64,000 nt of DNA from Bedellia somnulentella (GCA_963576735.1 OY755178.1:7192001-7256000); one strand, 5' to 3'. Positions 34,801 through 45,549 are shown, counted from the stretch's first letter. A program made the numbers and translations. Notes: a model not told the origin generated them from the sequence alone.

Positions 34801-37800
34801 TTGCTAAATAATAAAGTACCTAAGTAATCAGTCTGACTCTTACTTATTGCTCTAAGTACTTAAATAATAATACTATTAAACTCTTTTTAATAATCTACAC
34901 AGACTTTTAACTACTTTTTAATTAACAAAACAGTATTTTAAATCAGTACTTATAAAATCAATTTTCATAATCCTAAGAAACAATAAAAACAGGAAACATT
35001 TATTTTTGCAATGGAAAAATGCGAGTTAATATTACCTACTTCTGTGCCTAAAAAAAACGATCTAAGAAAACATATAGTGTTGATTGTACTACAGTTTTAC
35101 ATACCTACAGTTTTTCGCGTACATATTTTTTGCTTTACCGGATCCGCCACCGGATCCGGCGCCGACCCACCGGATCCGGTAGGTCCAAAAACACGCCGGA
35201 TCCGCCGGATCACCGGATCCGCCGGACTGGATTGCAATCCCTAGTTAGCGCTGACATTACACAGCTAATTTCCTCCAGTGAAGGAATATAATAAAAGAGT
35301 AGGGTTTCACCACTTTTATACTATTTCAGATCAATCTGATGTTTTATCTAGATCCTATTTTTTTAATAGTGTAATTTCAATATGCTCCTAAATATTAATA
35401 GATGACACATCAGTTTATTTGAAATGTGCAATTTCTAATGGTTTTATGTTCTTATTTTGTTAATTTAAAGCCTCCTGCTTGTACTACACTAATACATTTA
35501 AATGTTTAAATTTTTCAGAGATATTAAACCAGACAACTTTCTTATGGGCTTAGGCAAGAAAGGGAACTTAGTGTACATAATAGATTTTGGACTAGCGAAA
35601 AAATACAAAGATCCGCGCACTCTGCAGCATATTCCATACAGAGAAAACAAAAATTTAACAGGTAAGTTCATATCCTTTGATTCTGATGCTATGCACCGAA
35701 AACTGGGGTAATTCAAAAAGTACATAGAGGTGCTCCCTATCAGGGAGAAAGATCTTTATACAATTCTGAAATTCTCAAACCTCTCTAAGGGATTGAATTT
35801 CCACATATTCATTATTTTCCCTTCATATTAGGTTCGCTTGGCTGTGATGCAAAATCCACCTTTTCGAGTTCCCATGGGAATATTGCACTACACTTTCTTA
35901 GTTTCCTTCTATACTATCCAAGTAACATACTGACCAAATATAAAATTCATATATCAACAAGGTTTAGTTGTACTATGAAATCTTATTTTTTTAAGTTACT
36001 GTGGAAATTTCAAGAAATTCTCATATCTCTCCTCTGTTTTTACTTATGCTATTAAAGAAAGGCATGTATTTAACGCGGCGACTGCAAAAACTGAAAATGG
36101 ATAGTAAATAATCTAGTTTGGCGGCTAATAAGAGGTAGCATCTTAACTAGAAACCGGCGGCTTTTTAATGAATTTTTGAGGTTTTATTTAAATTTTATCT
36201 GGCAGTGATTTTCTTTTGTGGCAATTGAGTTTCTTCTAAGGCGACAAATTATTGGCGGATAAAAAAGTTAAAATAGGCTTTCATAAATTCTAAAATGGGG
36301 TTGTCTATAAACATGACCAAGGTCTGAAATAAATACACTCAAGATCTTGAAAAAATAACAAAAATTAACCAAATTGTAACATGCTATAAAACTATTCTTG
36401 GTCTATTTTATTAACCTTCCCTCTTTTAAATGATACTTTGAGTAACTAGAGTTGCCTACGCATAAATTGCGTTTTATATATTTATTCTGAACATTTTTTT
36501 CCATTATTTTGTTTTTAATGTTTAAAACTTTGAGTAAATAATTTACCCATAAAATATGATTACCTACAAACCTTAGTTTTAATGTGTAGTTAAAACTTAA
36601 CCTAACAGCGAGTCGAAGTCACCCCGCTTCGCTTCGCGGGGTGCCTTTTTCCGCTCTAAGGGACACAAGCTCACCCTAACCTAATCTATCACAAATACAA
36701 TTGTGGTGATTAATTATTTTTTAATGCGGGGGGCTTTGCCCCCCCGAGCCCTCCTTATGGGGCCTTGGCCCCCTTGTCCCCCCTCTGTTTTCCTTCTCTA
36801 ACTTAATTGCATCTGCCCATTGGCTATAAACGCGCTCATCCCCCCGCTCCGCAGCCTCCGCACTGCTCAGACACACGAGCGCATTAGCCGCCTTTTCAAG
36901 AATTTACGAATCTGCAAACAATATTCTAATATCCAAATACATTATTATAATACCCATTTTCAGTTTTAAAGCTACCTATCGCTGCCAGATGTGTATTTTT
37001 ATAATGAAATCCAATAGTTGCTAGTGAAGAATGTATGATATCCCCTCGGAAAAATTAGTCGCCACTTTAGGTTTTATAATACCTCAACCTGTTTTACACT
37101 GATCCCGCTTGATATATTTGATACCTTACAGTACCAGCCGTTTTTTTAGTTTTTTGATCCTAGCATTTTGTTGCTTGTATAGTTTAATAGTTGCTAAGAT
37201 ATTTAATCACTGCAAAGTTAGTTTTTTTGGTACTTAATGAAAGTTGCCTAAAAAGGATTTCAGTTGCCGTGTTAAATATTTGCCTTAAAGAAATCCATTC
37301 AGCGAATTTCAACTTTCTACATCCAGTACTTAAAAAACATTCATTTCCACTCTACTGTTTAATATTATGGACAAGCCCACGTGAAAAGCGATTATATTTC
37401 TGGAGGAAAAGTAACCTATGTGTTAGTCAGGTTATAAGCTATTTACATTTCAAATCTTTCTTACCGTTTCAACGTGAAAGAGCAACAAACATACAATTAA
37501 TCTCAACATTTACAACATGAACTAGAATTTCTCATAAAGCAGCTAATTAAAATCACATTTTTCTTCCAGGTACAGCAAGATATGCGTCTATAAACACCCA
37601 TTTAGGCGTAGAGCAATCGAGACGCGACGATCTAGAATCGTTAGGTTACGTGCTAATGTATTTCAACCGCGGCAGTCTTCCTTGGCAGGGGCTCAAAGCA
37701 GCCACGAAGAGACAGAAGTATGAGAGGATATCGGAGAAGAAATTGTCCACGCCTTTTGACGAATTGTGTAAAGTAAGTATTTTGATTGATTGGCAGAGAA

Positions 37801-40800
37801 ATAGTATTATAAATGCTAATAATAGTCCAACACTTTAATTGTATGATTTGCATGATAAGCAGTCTAATATACTAGTATGTTTGTAAAAAATAGGTAGATT
37901 TTTTCACTTTGGGTCTGCACCTCCTCGTCGTTTGTTTTAAACTTAAAAGGAACACAGAGCAATTTATTAAGGACATAACTAAAATACTTTAATTAACAGA
38001 GCTTTAGTCATTCATGACTCTGAAAAGTTTTAATACAAATAAAAATGTTAACCCATATTCATGTATTGAAACAGTAGCACTGAACCACTGTTCGCGATGC
38101 GTAATTCATACGCTGGTTTTCCTACAACTGTTTATGTCCAATTTTATAGCCGTTATTTATTTAGTCCGCCGTATGGCCGTGGCAGTGTACACTAATTGTA
38201 TAATGAAGCTACACCTCGCGATACTAAATCTTCTTAACAAATAAGACGCTACAATGTATGTAAGACGTAATAAAATATAGGTATCACTACTAACGATAAC
38301 ACAACATTACCTTGTCTATACTCGGTTATTAATCACAAAAAGGGTTGCCATAGTTAATGAATAATAAAATCTAAGCCACTTTAAGAAGTAGGGTCTTAAA
38401 GAAGTGTTGATACTGAATTTCCAGCCATAACGCCAATCACTTAAAAAGCCCCAAACCGTAAATTCCAACCACTCTGTTTACAATAAATGCTATTTAATTA
38501 AAAAATACATAGCAAACAATTAATTATCCTGACTTTCCCAACAGAATCACCCAATCGAGTTCCAATTGTACCTGAAATACTGTCGGCGACTGAGATTCGA
38601 GGAGCGACCCGACTACAGCCATCTCAGACAGCTGTTTCGCACCTTGTTCCATCGGCAGGGGTTCACCTATGACTATGTGTTCGACTGGAATATGCTCAAG
38701 TTTGGTAAGACATTTAACATATATATAAGGGGATGTTAGAGAGATCATTCTAAACAAGTTTTACTTTGGAACCAAATTTATCAGAGCTAAATTTTTGTTA
38801 TATCAGTACATTTTATCACTAGAGTTTAGATGATTTGTATAGAAGGAAAAAAGTTGCTCGAACTGAGTTGATCCCATTGTAATAAAATCCAGAATGATCT
38901 AACACTCACTTTCAGATTCTTACCCCCTGTTGTTACATCCTGAGTATATTCATGGTAAATCACTAAAAGAGGTTGCCAAAGCTTCGGAATTAGAAATTCT
39001 TAAACCACTTTTTGAAATTGGATGTAGAAAGGTAAAATGTTAACCCGGCGATAGGCCTGCCCCCTATCACGTGAGTACACTGTCCATGCAAAACGTGGGT
39101 ACTCTGAACACCAGATGACAAAGTCACGTGATGTTCAGAAGTATTAGTACCTCTGCCAACCCCTTCTGGGATATGCGGCGTGAACGTTTATGCTTTATGC
39201 TTTATTATTATAAAGGTAAAATAAAGGTTGTTTGTTGATGGGTCTTTAACCTCTCCTCGTCTCTTACGACATACCCGTGGGACATAATGTGTTAGTTGTT
39301 TTTTAACCTGACACTATACAGCCTGTTTTTCACTTCTTTACATCATTGGTTCCCGCTGGGGATGCGCAGTCAATTGACAACAATATATTTGACGATGGCA
39401 AGTTTCTCGAGGTCAGTTGGCATTCATCAAAATTATTAAGGGCCTCCCCGCATTTTGCAGCTATTGCGCCTACTCTTACGTCAAATTTACTGAGAGTGAC
39501 AGGGACGGAAAAAACGCGCGCGCATGATAAATGTAGTTTATTTAGTTTTATTGAATAACTATAATGTTTAAATGAAAAGTTAAACATCAAAGTAACAGAT
39601 ATTAAAGCTACGCGTATATAGACATATAATGAGTTCACATGTATGTTATGCCAGTGGAGCCTATACGGTTTTTATGAAAACAAAGCATGTTCCAATTCAA
39701 TTTTTTTCATCATATTTTTCAACAAATTATTAAAATGTTAAACATCAAATTTTAACACCATGAACTAATCACTAACATATATTTTTAACCGACTTCAAAA
39801 AAAGGAGTGTTCTCAATTCGACCGGTATATTTTTTTTTTTTATGTATGTTCGCCGATTACTTCTTCATTTATGAACCGATTTTGATTATTTTTTTTTTAT
39901 TCGAAAGAAGATACTCCCGGATTGGTACCATGATGAGGATATCAGGGTCTGATGATGGGATCCTGGAGAAATCGAGGGGAACCCTCAAATTTTATAGACA
40001 AATGTACCGCGTTTTACATATTTTCTGAACTTATATTGGCATTTGCTTCTGAAAATCATATTGTTATGCTGCTGAGCTGATGATAGAAGGTGTGGATCCT
40101 CAATCACTAGGTATTAGGAAACAGTTCTTTCCACATTCTATATAGATTTATACTCCTCTTCGTAGCTTTTATCAAGAGAAGTACAGGTTCACTAAACATT
40201 TCTTTTGTTAAGTTATTGTTACCGAGAAAGTACCATGAGACCAGGATCTGATGATGGCATCCCAGGAAATCGAGGGGACTGTTGAAACTCACAATTATGT
40301 GACAGTGTATTTGTTCAAAACGCCGATAGGCCTGCCCTGTATAACGTGAGAACACTGCCTAATAAATCGTGGGTACTCTGAACAACAGGTGACAATGTCA
40401 CGTGATATTCAGAAGTATTACTACCTCTGCTAACCCCTTCAGGGATATTCGGCGTGAGCGTTTGAGTCTTTCTTGAGATGTAGAATTGAAGACCATCGCC
40501 TTTCGAAGGATTTTAAGAACAATGTAAGGTTACATATGGTTGAGCCTATTTAATATCGTACTATAATAGAAATACCGGAAATACGAAGAATAATACAGTA
40601 ATTGTCGCTTCCTCATCCGAGAGGCATCTTTGCCAGGTCTACCCATCTCTAAAACTCGTAAAATAAAATAATTTTTAACAAAAAAAAACCGACTTCATAG
40701 AAAAACAACCGAAAATAAACAATCTAGTACTAAAAAGTACGAAATAAGTTTTTTAATTGAATATGAGTACTGTGATTGATACCTTAGCAATTTCTTTATT

Positions 40801-43800
40801 CCACACGCGTCAGTTCAACCTACCTAAATATTACAATTCTCTTAAATTAATTTTTGCGTCGGTGCCAGACAAATAAAAGTAAATTCACCCTGCTATCTAT
40901 CTCTGATTATTACAATCTAAAAAATATTATATCGTACAAAAATCAATTTACCCTACAACTACAAGGTACCCTACATATTACATGTATATGAAGTGCGAAA
41001 TACACACTTCTTATTATCAATAATCATCGAGGCTGGCACCGGCTCAAAAATTAATTTAAGAGAATTGTAATATTTAGGTAGGTTGAACTGACGCGTGTGG
41101 AATAAAGAAATTGCTAAGGTATCAATCACAGTACTCATATTCAATTAAAAAACTTATTTCGTACTTTTTAGTACTAGATTGTTTATTTTCGGTTGTTTTT
41201 CTATGAAGTCGGTTTTTTTTTTATTCATGTCATATCAGTATCATCAAATCAGACTTTATAGAATTTCCAAACAATCAATATCAACCTATTTTTCCGGGGA
41301 CGCCCTTAACCCTAGACACCTAACGTTCGCTCGCCCCCTATAAACCATAACCATACGTCGATGCGACGAGCATTTTTTAAAGTGCTTTATTTAAGTAATA
41401 TAATGATATATAACTGTAATATTTATTATTAATTATATGAACCAACTACTATTCTTTAAAATCTTATATTATATATATGTAGAATCTTACAATCAACTTG
41501 TATTTTCCTGTAATTATATTGATTTTATTAGTCTTTAAGTGAGGCACTGTTTTCAATGAGATAAGTTCAGACATATAAGACACACAGACTATAAAAAATT
41601 AAATTCAAAAAACAACATTAAAAAAATCATTTTTTTTTGGGTAGTCTTAAAACTATCTATATTAATATGAAGAAAAAAAAAACAAAACATATTTTTTTTA
41701 AAGCACATCTGTTGCAGAAATCAACCTTATGTTCACCGAAAATTACAGTGTTACATTTTGTGCACAAAGACTTCACCATGCGTCGTTTTTGTAGGAATAT
41801 ATCACCACAGACTTTCATAATTTGGTACTTCTGCCAATCCCAAATCACTCCCAGGTGATTACTGACCTTGATCGTGAGATTAATACTTCAAATGATATCT
41901 ATAATGTGCGACGGAATAGTAAGAATTTTCAGTCTGATTTTCAGCCACAGTTCAACAAGCTGTAAATGCAGTTTCTTTATCAAATCACGCTAAGTAATTA
42001 TTTTTTTCGCCCTGTGCCGAGTTGTTATGATATGACATACTTATGTACTTTTTGATAGTGGTATATTCATTATCTCATAATAAATTCACATTTGCCATTG
42101 ATTTGTTTCTCTGTTGTATGACACAACTGAACACGTTTGCTAAATGGGACGCCACCACCTTAAGTACCGTTGTAAAATTATGATGCATGGCTTCTTTTGT
42201 GGGATTGATAGCAGCTTCTACATCACAAAATGATAGCATGTAAACTACCTAAAATGGCTTACATTTGGACGATAAAACTTTAAAGGACTTTTCTGACCGA
42301 TTGTCCCCTATCATCATCATCATCTTAAAAAAATTCTTCATTTTCGCTATTCAACAAGTTTTCCTATGCAATGTTGTCTTCCTCTTCTAATTACAAACAC
42401 GTTATACATACATCGAACAATACTCGTCTTGCATCTAGGATAAAAACTGTAAAAATGTATAATCTAACGTTGTGAGAAAAACATATACCCAAAGCCTAAC
42501 CATTCGTCGAAACGACAAGCAATATTGGAATATCTCGTAAAATAGTGAACTTACCTGCTGGATACGCTTGCCTACCAGAAGAGGTCGACGAGCACTGAGT
42601 TAGCTATGAACGTTGTCATTATAGCTGTAAGCGCAGAAAAGAGACAGCGAAATTTCTGTCGCGTACTCGTCGCATCGGCGAAGGTTAGGTGTCTACGGTT
42701 AAAAATTATTTCAATGTTTTTTTTTTTCAACAGGAGTGCAACGAGGCAACTACCACCACGGAATAGACCGCGCGGTGCGGCGACGAGAGCCTAACCAGGA
42801 AACTGACAACAGTAAGTTTTATTAGTTTGATGTACTTAAACTGTTAAAAAAACATACATACATATACTCACGGCTATAAATCCCTAAAAGGGGTAGCTAG
42901 AGCTGAGAAATTAGAAATCACTCAGCCACTTTTGGAAGTTGAGTGGGGAAAAGCTGGTAGAATAAAGGTTGTTGGTGATGGGTCTCCAACCGCGCCGCCC
43001 AAAGATCCCTTGAAAAGCCCAAGTCCGTTAGTCGCCTCTTACGTACACCCACCGGAAGAAATGGGGTAGTGGTATTCTAAGCCAACACTAGACAGCTTAA
43101 AAAAAAATTTTTAAATTCCTCCCCCCTCCATAAACTATTTAATATTAGATATCTCCTTAGCATACCTACATTTCCCTATATAGGAGACACAATTATGTTT
43201 AATTTTAATTTAATGTGGTGATAATTGGTTTACTACTAACTGTGATGAATGCAAGTTTAATCAATTATTAAGGCATTTTGCAGGACAATTTAATAAAATA
43301 ATAAAATCTAAAATATGACCGAATGCGTGATTGAGATTAATGGTAAGAAAGTGGAACAAGTGAAACAGTTTGTATATTTGGGTAGTTTGTTTACTAGGGA
43401 TGGAAAGTGTGATGAAGATATCGAGAGAAGAGTGAAAAAGGGTAATGCGGTAAATGGAGCACTGGATAGTCTAATGTCTAGTCAGTCGGTGTCTGAAAAG
43501 GCCCGAATGGCTGTGCATGATGCTGTCCTTGTTCCTACGCTTATGTATGGCAGTGAATGTTGGGTGTGGCAGAAGAAGCATGAAAGTAGAGTGAATGCAG
43601 TAGAAATGAGATCCCTCAGAAAAGTGTGTAATGTAAGGTTATGTGATCGTGTGAGGAATGATGTGATTCGTGAAAGGTGTGGTGTAAAAGATGATATTGT
43701 AAGAAAGATAGAAAAAGGAATGTTGAGATGGTTTGGGCACATAGAGAGGATGGATGACAGTAAATTGGTGAAAGAGATATATAGAGCCAATGTGGAAGGT

Positions 43801-45420
43801 AATGTTAGTAGAGGACGACCTCGGAGGACACATTTGGATCAAATAGAAAATGTGCTCAAAAAGGCAGGTGTCCGCAGCATGAAGAATAAAAGAGCATGTA
43901 TGAAAAGATTGATGGATGTAAACGAAGCCAGAGAGGTTTGCCAGGATCGTACAAGGCGCCGATCGATAGTCTCTGCCTACCCCAATGGGAACTAACGTAT
44001 ACGGGAATGTATGTATGTATGTAAAATCTAAACGGATTTGGCAATGGAATTTCATAGTGAACATTTCAGTAAAGCTTTTTGTAAGAGGATTTCTAAATGT
44101 CTGTAAAAGTCTATTTACTCATGGGGACCCCTTCCCATGCCCATACAAAACTGTCCATACCCCATAGTTAGTACTTTCATCCTCACAATAAATTAGAGTA
44201 AATAAATCTCTATTTCCATCTTCATTTTTGGATTATCAGCCTACAATATCCGATCTAAAGTGGTATAAAAATTATTAATTTATTTTGTGAATGCTCCCTC
44301 CAGAAATCGAGCCCAAAACCTCCGGTTCGTGAAAATCATGTAGGTAGTTATGATTTATATAAAGTACTTATATTAACAATCAATTTTACATTTTAAATGG
44401 GTTAACGTTTTCATACACATTTTTTAATTGGCCTAGACCTCGCTTTTGTAACATACCCTTTTTATATTATAAATCGATAAAGGACATCAAACTTAACAAC
44501 TTTGCCTATGGAATGCCTATCTAAAATATTGTTATTATCTAAATATTTAATAATGAAAAATATCATATACCTAGTTCAAACTGAGAATGTATAAAATGAG
44601 ATTCTTTGCTTCAGTGGAAATAAGAAATAAAAAAAAAACATCTGATATATGCTTTTTGCTCTGTAAACAAAAACATAACTTCTTTCGGTATTTTCCAGTT
44701 CAATCGCTCGCTTACCGGTTTATTTTCATGATATTATTTTTCAACGACGATCAATAGAACTGGAAAATACCGAAAGAAGTTATATTTTTTTTACAGAGCG
44801 AAAAGCATAGATCAAATGTTTTTTTTATTTCTTATTTTCACTGAAGCAAAGAATCTCATTCTATACATTCTCAGTTTTAACTAGGTACGACAATTTTTTT
44901 ATTTTTTTTTGAAAATTACAATGTTTTAGATAGGCATTCCATGGGTAAAGTTGTTTAGTTTGATGTCCTTTATCGATTTATAATATAAAAAGGGTATGTT
45001 ATAAAAGCGAGGTCTAGGCCAATTCTAAGCACCTAATATCTCGTAACAACTTAACCATATTAACATTATTTGTACTATGTTTAATGTTGACTTATTCAAT
45101 AAGAGTAATTACTATAAATACTAACTGTATGATATCTAAAGTATCAATTCTATGATACCTAACTGCATGATAAAGATATCATAACTAGTATCGAGTTATT
45201 ACTAGAGTTAATTTGTTATAAATAAAAAATACTAACAAAATCTGTTAATTCAATAAACTTCGAACTCTATGATATAGTCATCACATCATAGAGTTAGTAT
45301 TCCATACCATAAGTTAATTTTTCGTTTTTTTTTCAATTTTTTTTATATTAAACTTATTGAAAATTACTTAGAAATTTTACGTTTCTAAAATATTTGTTTG
45401 TATTTCCAGACGAAGGATGA
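31732..45420 (+). CDS. dco: Casein kinase I, delta/epsilon (doubletime/discs overgrown) class, 8 exons
   Basis: Ser/Thr protein kinase. The CK1 delta/epsilon class phosphorylates PERIOD in the circadian clock and acts in Wnt, Hippo and Hedgehog signalling, in cytoplasm and nucleus. Exons: 31732-31807, 33091-33201, 33589-33781, 35519-35661, 37570-37772, 38545-38704, 42734-42811, 45410-45420. All have GT-AG borders and matching phases, giving 324 codons plus TGA. Visible motifs: glycine loop GSGSFGD (16-22), VAIKLE with Lys38, HRDIKPDN (Asp128), DFG (Asp149), the CK1-specific TARYASIN segment, and TKRQKYE, the in-domain nuclear-localisation-type segment. The kinase core ends at [13 protein letters not shown]. 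The tail is only about 29 residues ([20 protein letters not shown]...), versus over 100 in most CK1 delta/epsilon proteins. So this is either a short isoform or a divergent paralogue; the family call is firm and orthology is less so. Confidence 0.88.
33091..33201 (+). CDS. dco: CK1 exon 2
   Basis: Acceptor CACTTTCAG|GC, donor GGAG|GTAAG. Encodes [15 protein letters not shown] with the ATP-binding Lys38, then [17 protein letters not shown]. Confidence 0.92.
33589..33781 (+). CDS. dco: CK1 exon 3
   Basis: Acceptor TGTTTCAG|TT, donor CATAG|GTAAG. Encodes [20 protein letters not shown], then the [13 protein letters not shown] segment and [10 protein letters not shown] up to the catalytic loop. 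HYRN differs from the usual HSRD/HSKN. Confidence 0.92.
33885..34006 (+). repeat. CTCACGGC-type repeat fragment, cut by the hAT-like element
   Basis: ACTTTTGGAAGTTGAGTAG, GTCACTTAAAACCCAAAGTT and GCCTCTTCGGCACCTGTAG follow family order. The hAT-like insertion follows directly. Confidence 0.6.
34150..34378 (-). mobile_element. RTE-like LINE 3' end
   Basis: The minus strand encodes [20 protein letters not shown] and [16 protein letters not shown], matching residues 160-226 of the ORF at 43315, and ends at SAYPNGN. (CATA)n on the plus strand (34145-34162) is its 3' tail. Severely 5'-truncated. Confidence 0.85.
34501..34805 (-). mobile_element. tRNA-derived SINE
   Basis: Minus-strand copy from the GCAACCGTGATAGCCCAGTG head (34803 downward) to the (ATGTT)n tail, lacking part of the central CACGTGAGTACACTG block. 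Flanked by AATAATAAA on both sides. Confidence 0.85.
35519..35661 (+). CDS. dco: CK1 exon 4
   Basis: Acceptor TTTTTCAG|A, donor ACAG|GTAAG. Encodes the rest of the catalytic loop ([17 protein letters not shown]), DFG at 149-151, [18 protein letters not shown] and NLT. Confidence 0.93.
36596..36900. repeat. GC-rich repeat patch in CK1 intron 4
   Basis: CACCCCGCTTCGCTTCGCGG and a GGGGGGCTTTGCCCCCCCGA palindrome stand out against AT-rich intron. It is probably a fragment of a GC-rich transposon. The rest of intron 4 (35662-37569) shows no feature. Confidence 0.5.
37570..37772 (+). CDS. dco: CK1 exon 5
   Basis: Acceptor TCTTCCAG|GT, donor TGTAAA|GTAAGT. Encodes [20 protein letters not shown], the [20 protein letters not shown] segment and [20 protein letters not shown], then LCK. 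Confidence 0.93.
38335..38470 (+). repeat. CTCACGGC-type repeat fragment
   Basis: ACAAAAAGGGTTGCCATAG, CTAAGCCACTTTAAGAAGT and AATCACTTAAAAAGCCCCAA in family order, in CK1 intron 5. Confidence 0.5.
38545..38704 (+). CDS. dco: CK1 exon 6, end of kinase domain
   Basis: Acceptor CCCAACAG|AAT, donor TTTG|GTAAG. Encodes [40 protein letters not shown] and [13 protein letters not shown], the conserved C-lobe end of CK1. Confidence 0.92.
38950..39325 (+). repeat. CTCACGGC-type repeat split by a SINE
   Basis: The 5' half is 38950-39038 and the 3' half resumes at about 39214 with AAAGGTAAAATAAAGGTTG. AAAGGTAAAAT is present on both sides of the SINE, giving its target duplication. Confidence 0.75.
39039..39213 (+). 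mobile_element. SINE, 5'-truncated, nested
   Basis: Begins at CGGCGATAGGCCTGCCCCCT and ends at GCGGCGTGAACGTTTATGC. It lacks the tRNA-like head and is inserted in the CTCACGGC-type repeat. Confidence 0.85.
39408..39530. repeat. Dispersed repeat fragment (related to 17493)
   Basis: TTTTGCAGCTATTGCGCC and GAGAGTGACAGGGACGG match the inverted segment at 17493-17595. Confidence 0.6.
39788..40100 (+). repeat. ACCGACTTCAAAAAAAGGAG dispersed repeat
   Basis: The start AACCGACTTCAAAAAAAGGA, then TCTCAATTCGACCGG, a TATGTATGTTCGCCGATTAC segment and GAACCGATTTTGATTA, resembles a repeat common in moth and butterfly genomes. A shorter ACCGACTTC...GACTTCATAG end recurs at 40687 and 41213. Confidence 0.6.
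40288..40466 (+). mobile_element. SINE, 5'-truncated
   Basis: From TATGTGACAGTGTATTTGTT through CACGTGATATTCAGAAGTAT to CAGGGATATTCGGCGTGAGC. More diverged than the other copies. Confidence 0.8.
40681..41222. mobile_element. 542-bp foldback element with ~185-bp arms
   Basis: The left arm 40681-40868 and right arm 41033-41222 are almost perfect inverted copies, starting AACCGACTTCATAGAAAAAC and including CACACGCGTCAGTTCAACCT. The loop is about 165 bp. No ORF. It lies in CK1 intron 6 and would form a long hairpin in the pre-mRNA. Confidence 0.9.
42734..42811 (+). CDS. dco: CK1 exon 7, short divergent tail
   Basis: Acceptor TTTTTTTCAACAG|GAG, donor GACAACA|GTAAGT. In phase with exon 6 it encodes [20 protein letters not shown] then NQETDN. 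If the donor is not used the frame ends five codons on (SKFY then TAG). The other phases contain an in-frame TAG, so the frame choice is forced. No homologous tail is recognised. Confidence 0.6.
42857..43099 (+). repeat. CTCACGGC-type repeat, complete
   Basis: From ATACTCACGGCTATAAATCC to CTAAGCCAACACTAGACAGC. The upstream CATACATACATA is its microsatellite edge. One of the best preserved copies. Confidence 0.88.
43313..44021 (+). mobile_element. 5'-truncated RTE-like LINE with 11-bp target duplication
   Basis: TAAAATCTAAA flanks both ends (43302-43312 and 44022-44032). The 3' end is a (TATG)n tail (44008-44021). The inserted piece starts directly in the ORF. It lies in CK1 intron 7. Confidence 0.93.
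43315..43995 (+). pseudogene. LINE ORF2 C-terminal region, open for 226 codons
   Basis: This is the C-terminal part of an RTE-like endonuclease/reverse transcriptase polyprotein, lacking endonuclease and RT core because of 5' truncation. It is recognisable by [66 protein letters not shown] and the ending IVSAYPNGN. These are the post-RT blocks of this type of LINE. The first ATG at 43315 is incidental, since the preceding bases are target DNA. The absence of stops implies a young insertion. It served above to identify the decayed copies near 6.2, 7.9, 12.1 and 34.2 kb. Confidence 0.9.
44426..45024. mobile_element. 599-bp foldback element with ~270-bp arms
   Basis: The left arm 44426-44701 and right arm 44757-45024 are inverted copies beginning AATTGGCCTAGACCTCGCTT. 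The loop is only about 55 bp (CGCTCGCTTACCGGTTTAT...). There are small indels in the poly-A/T runs. No ORF. Confidence 0.92.
45410..45420 (+). CDS. dco: CK1 exon 8, last three residues
   Basis: Acceptor TTGTATTTCCAG|ACGAAGGATGA. With exon 7 it gives N, E, G and the stop TGA. A good polypyrimidine tract supports the acceptor, but such a short coding part means it is the least secure exon. The 3' UTR would follow; I could not place its poly(A) signal. Confidence 0.45.
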
Positions 45421-45479
45421 AGACGAATAGTAACTCCAGTTACGTAGATAAGTGCAGAGACATAAGTAAGTGAAGGCAT

Positions 45480-45548
45480 TGTATTGGTAAAGTAGGATGT
45501 GACTCCGGACTCGAACCCAGGACCATTACTATGCTTGTACCTCACTAT
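45480..45548 (-). other. Degenerate tRNA-like/SINE-head sequence
   Basis: The minus strand reads GTCCTGGGTTCGAGTCCGGA, a T-arm with B-box. The upstream D-arm region (GTGAGGTACAAGC) is poor. Not a functional tRNA by inspection. Confidence 0.35.
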
Positions 45549-45549
45549 T

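Larger units (their letters stand above)
34015..35243. mobile_element. hAT-like non-autonomous element with 8-bp target duplication
   Basis: The ends are inverted copies: TAGAGATTGCAATCCGG on the left, and the complement of GGATTGCAATCCCTA on the right. The flanks GTTAGTGC (34007-34014) and GTTAGCGC (35244-35251) match in 7 of 8 bases, the duplication length of hAT elements. Both subterminal regions are crowded with CCGGATCC/GGATCCGG words (34060-34100, 35140-35230). No transposase is present, and it has acquired a LINE and a SINE insertion. Confidence 0.8.
33782..35518. other. CK1 intron 3, filled with repeats
   Basis: Holds a CTCACGGC-type fragment, a hAT-like element with a target duplication, and inside the latter a LINE 3' end and a SINE. 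Confidence 0.8.

Noticed and set aside
35498..35725. 75-codon minus frame and the ATG at 35502 as a gene start
   Set aside because: The minus frame is a shadow; the ATG at 35502 lies in the intron just before CK1 exon 4 (acceptor at 35518), so it is not a start.
37650..37853. Short frames on both strands over CK1 exon 5
   Set aside because: The plus frame is exon 5 run into its intron, and the minus frame is its shadow.
38524..38757. 77-codon minus frame
   Set aside because: Antisense shadow of CK1 exon 6.
39330..39638. 102-codon minus frame
   Set aside because: Composed of a dispersed repeat shared with 17493; no protein motif.
43482..44064. Minus-strand frames of 102 and 141 codons
   Set aside because: Antisense shadows of the LINE ORF at 43315-43995.
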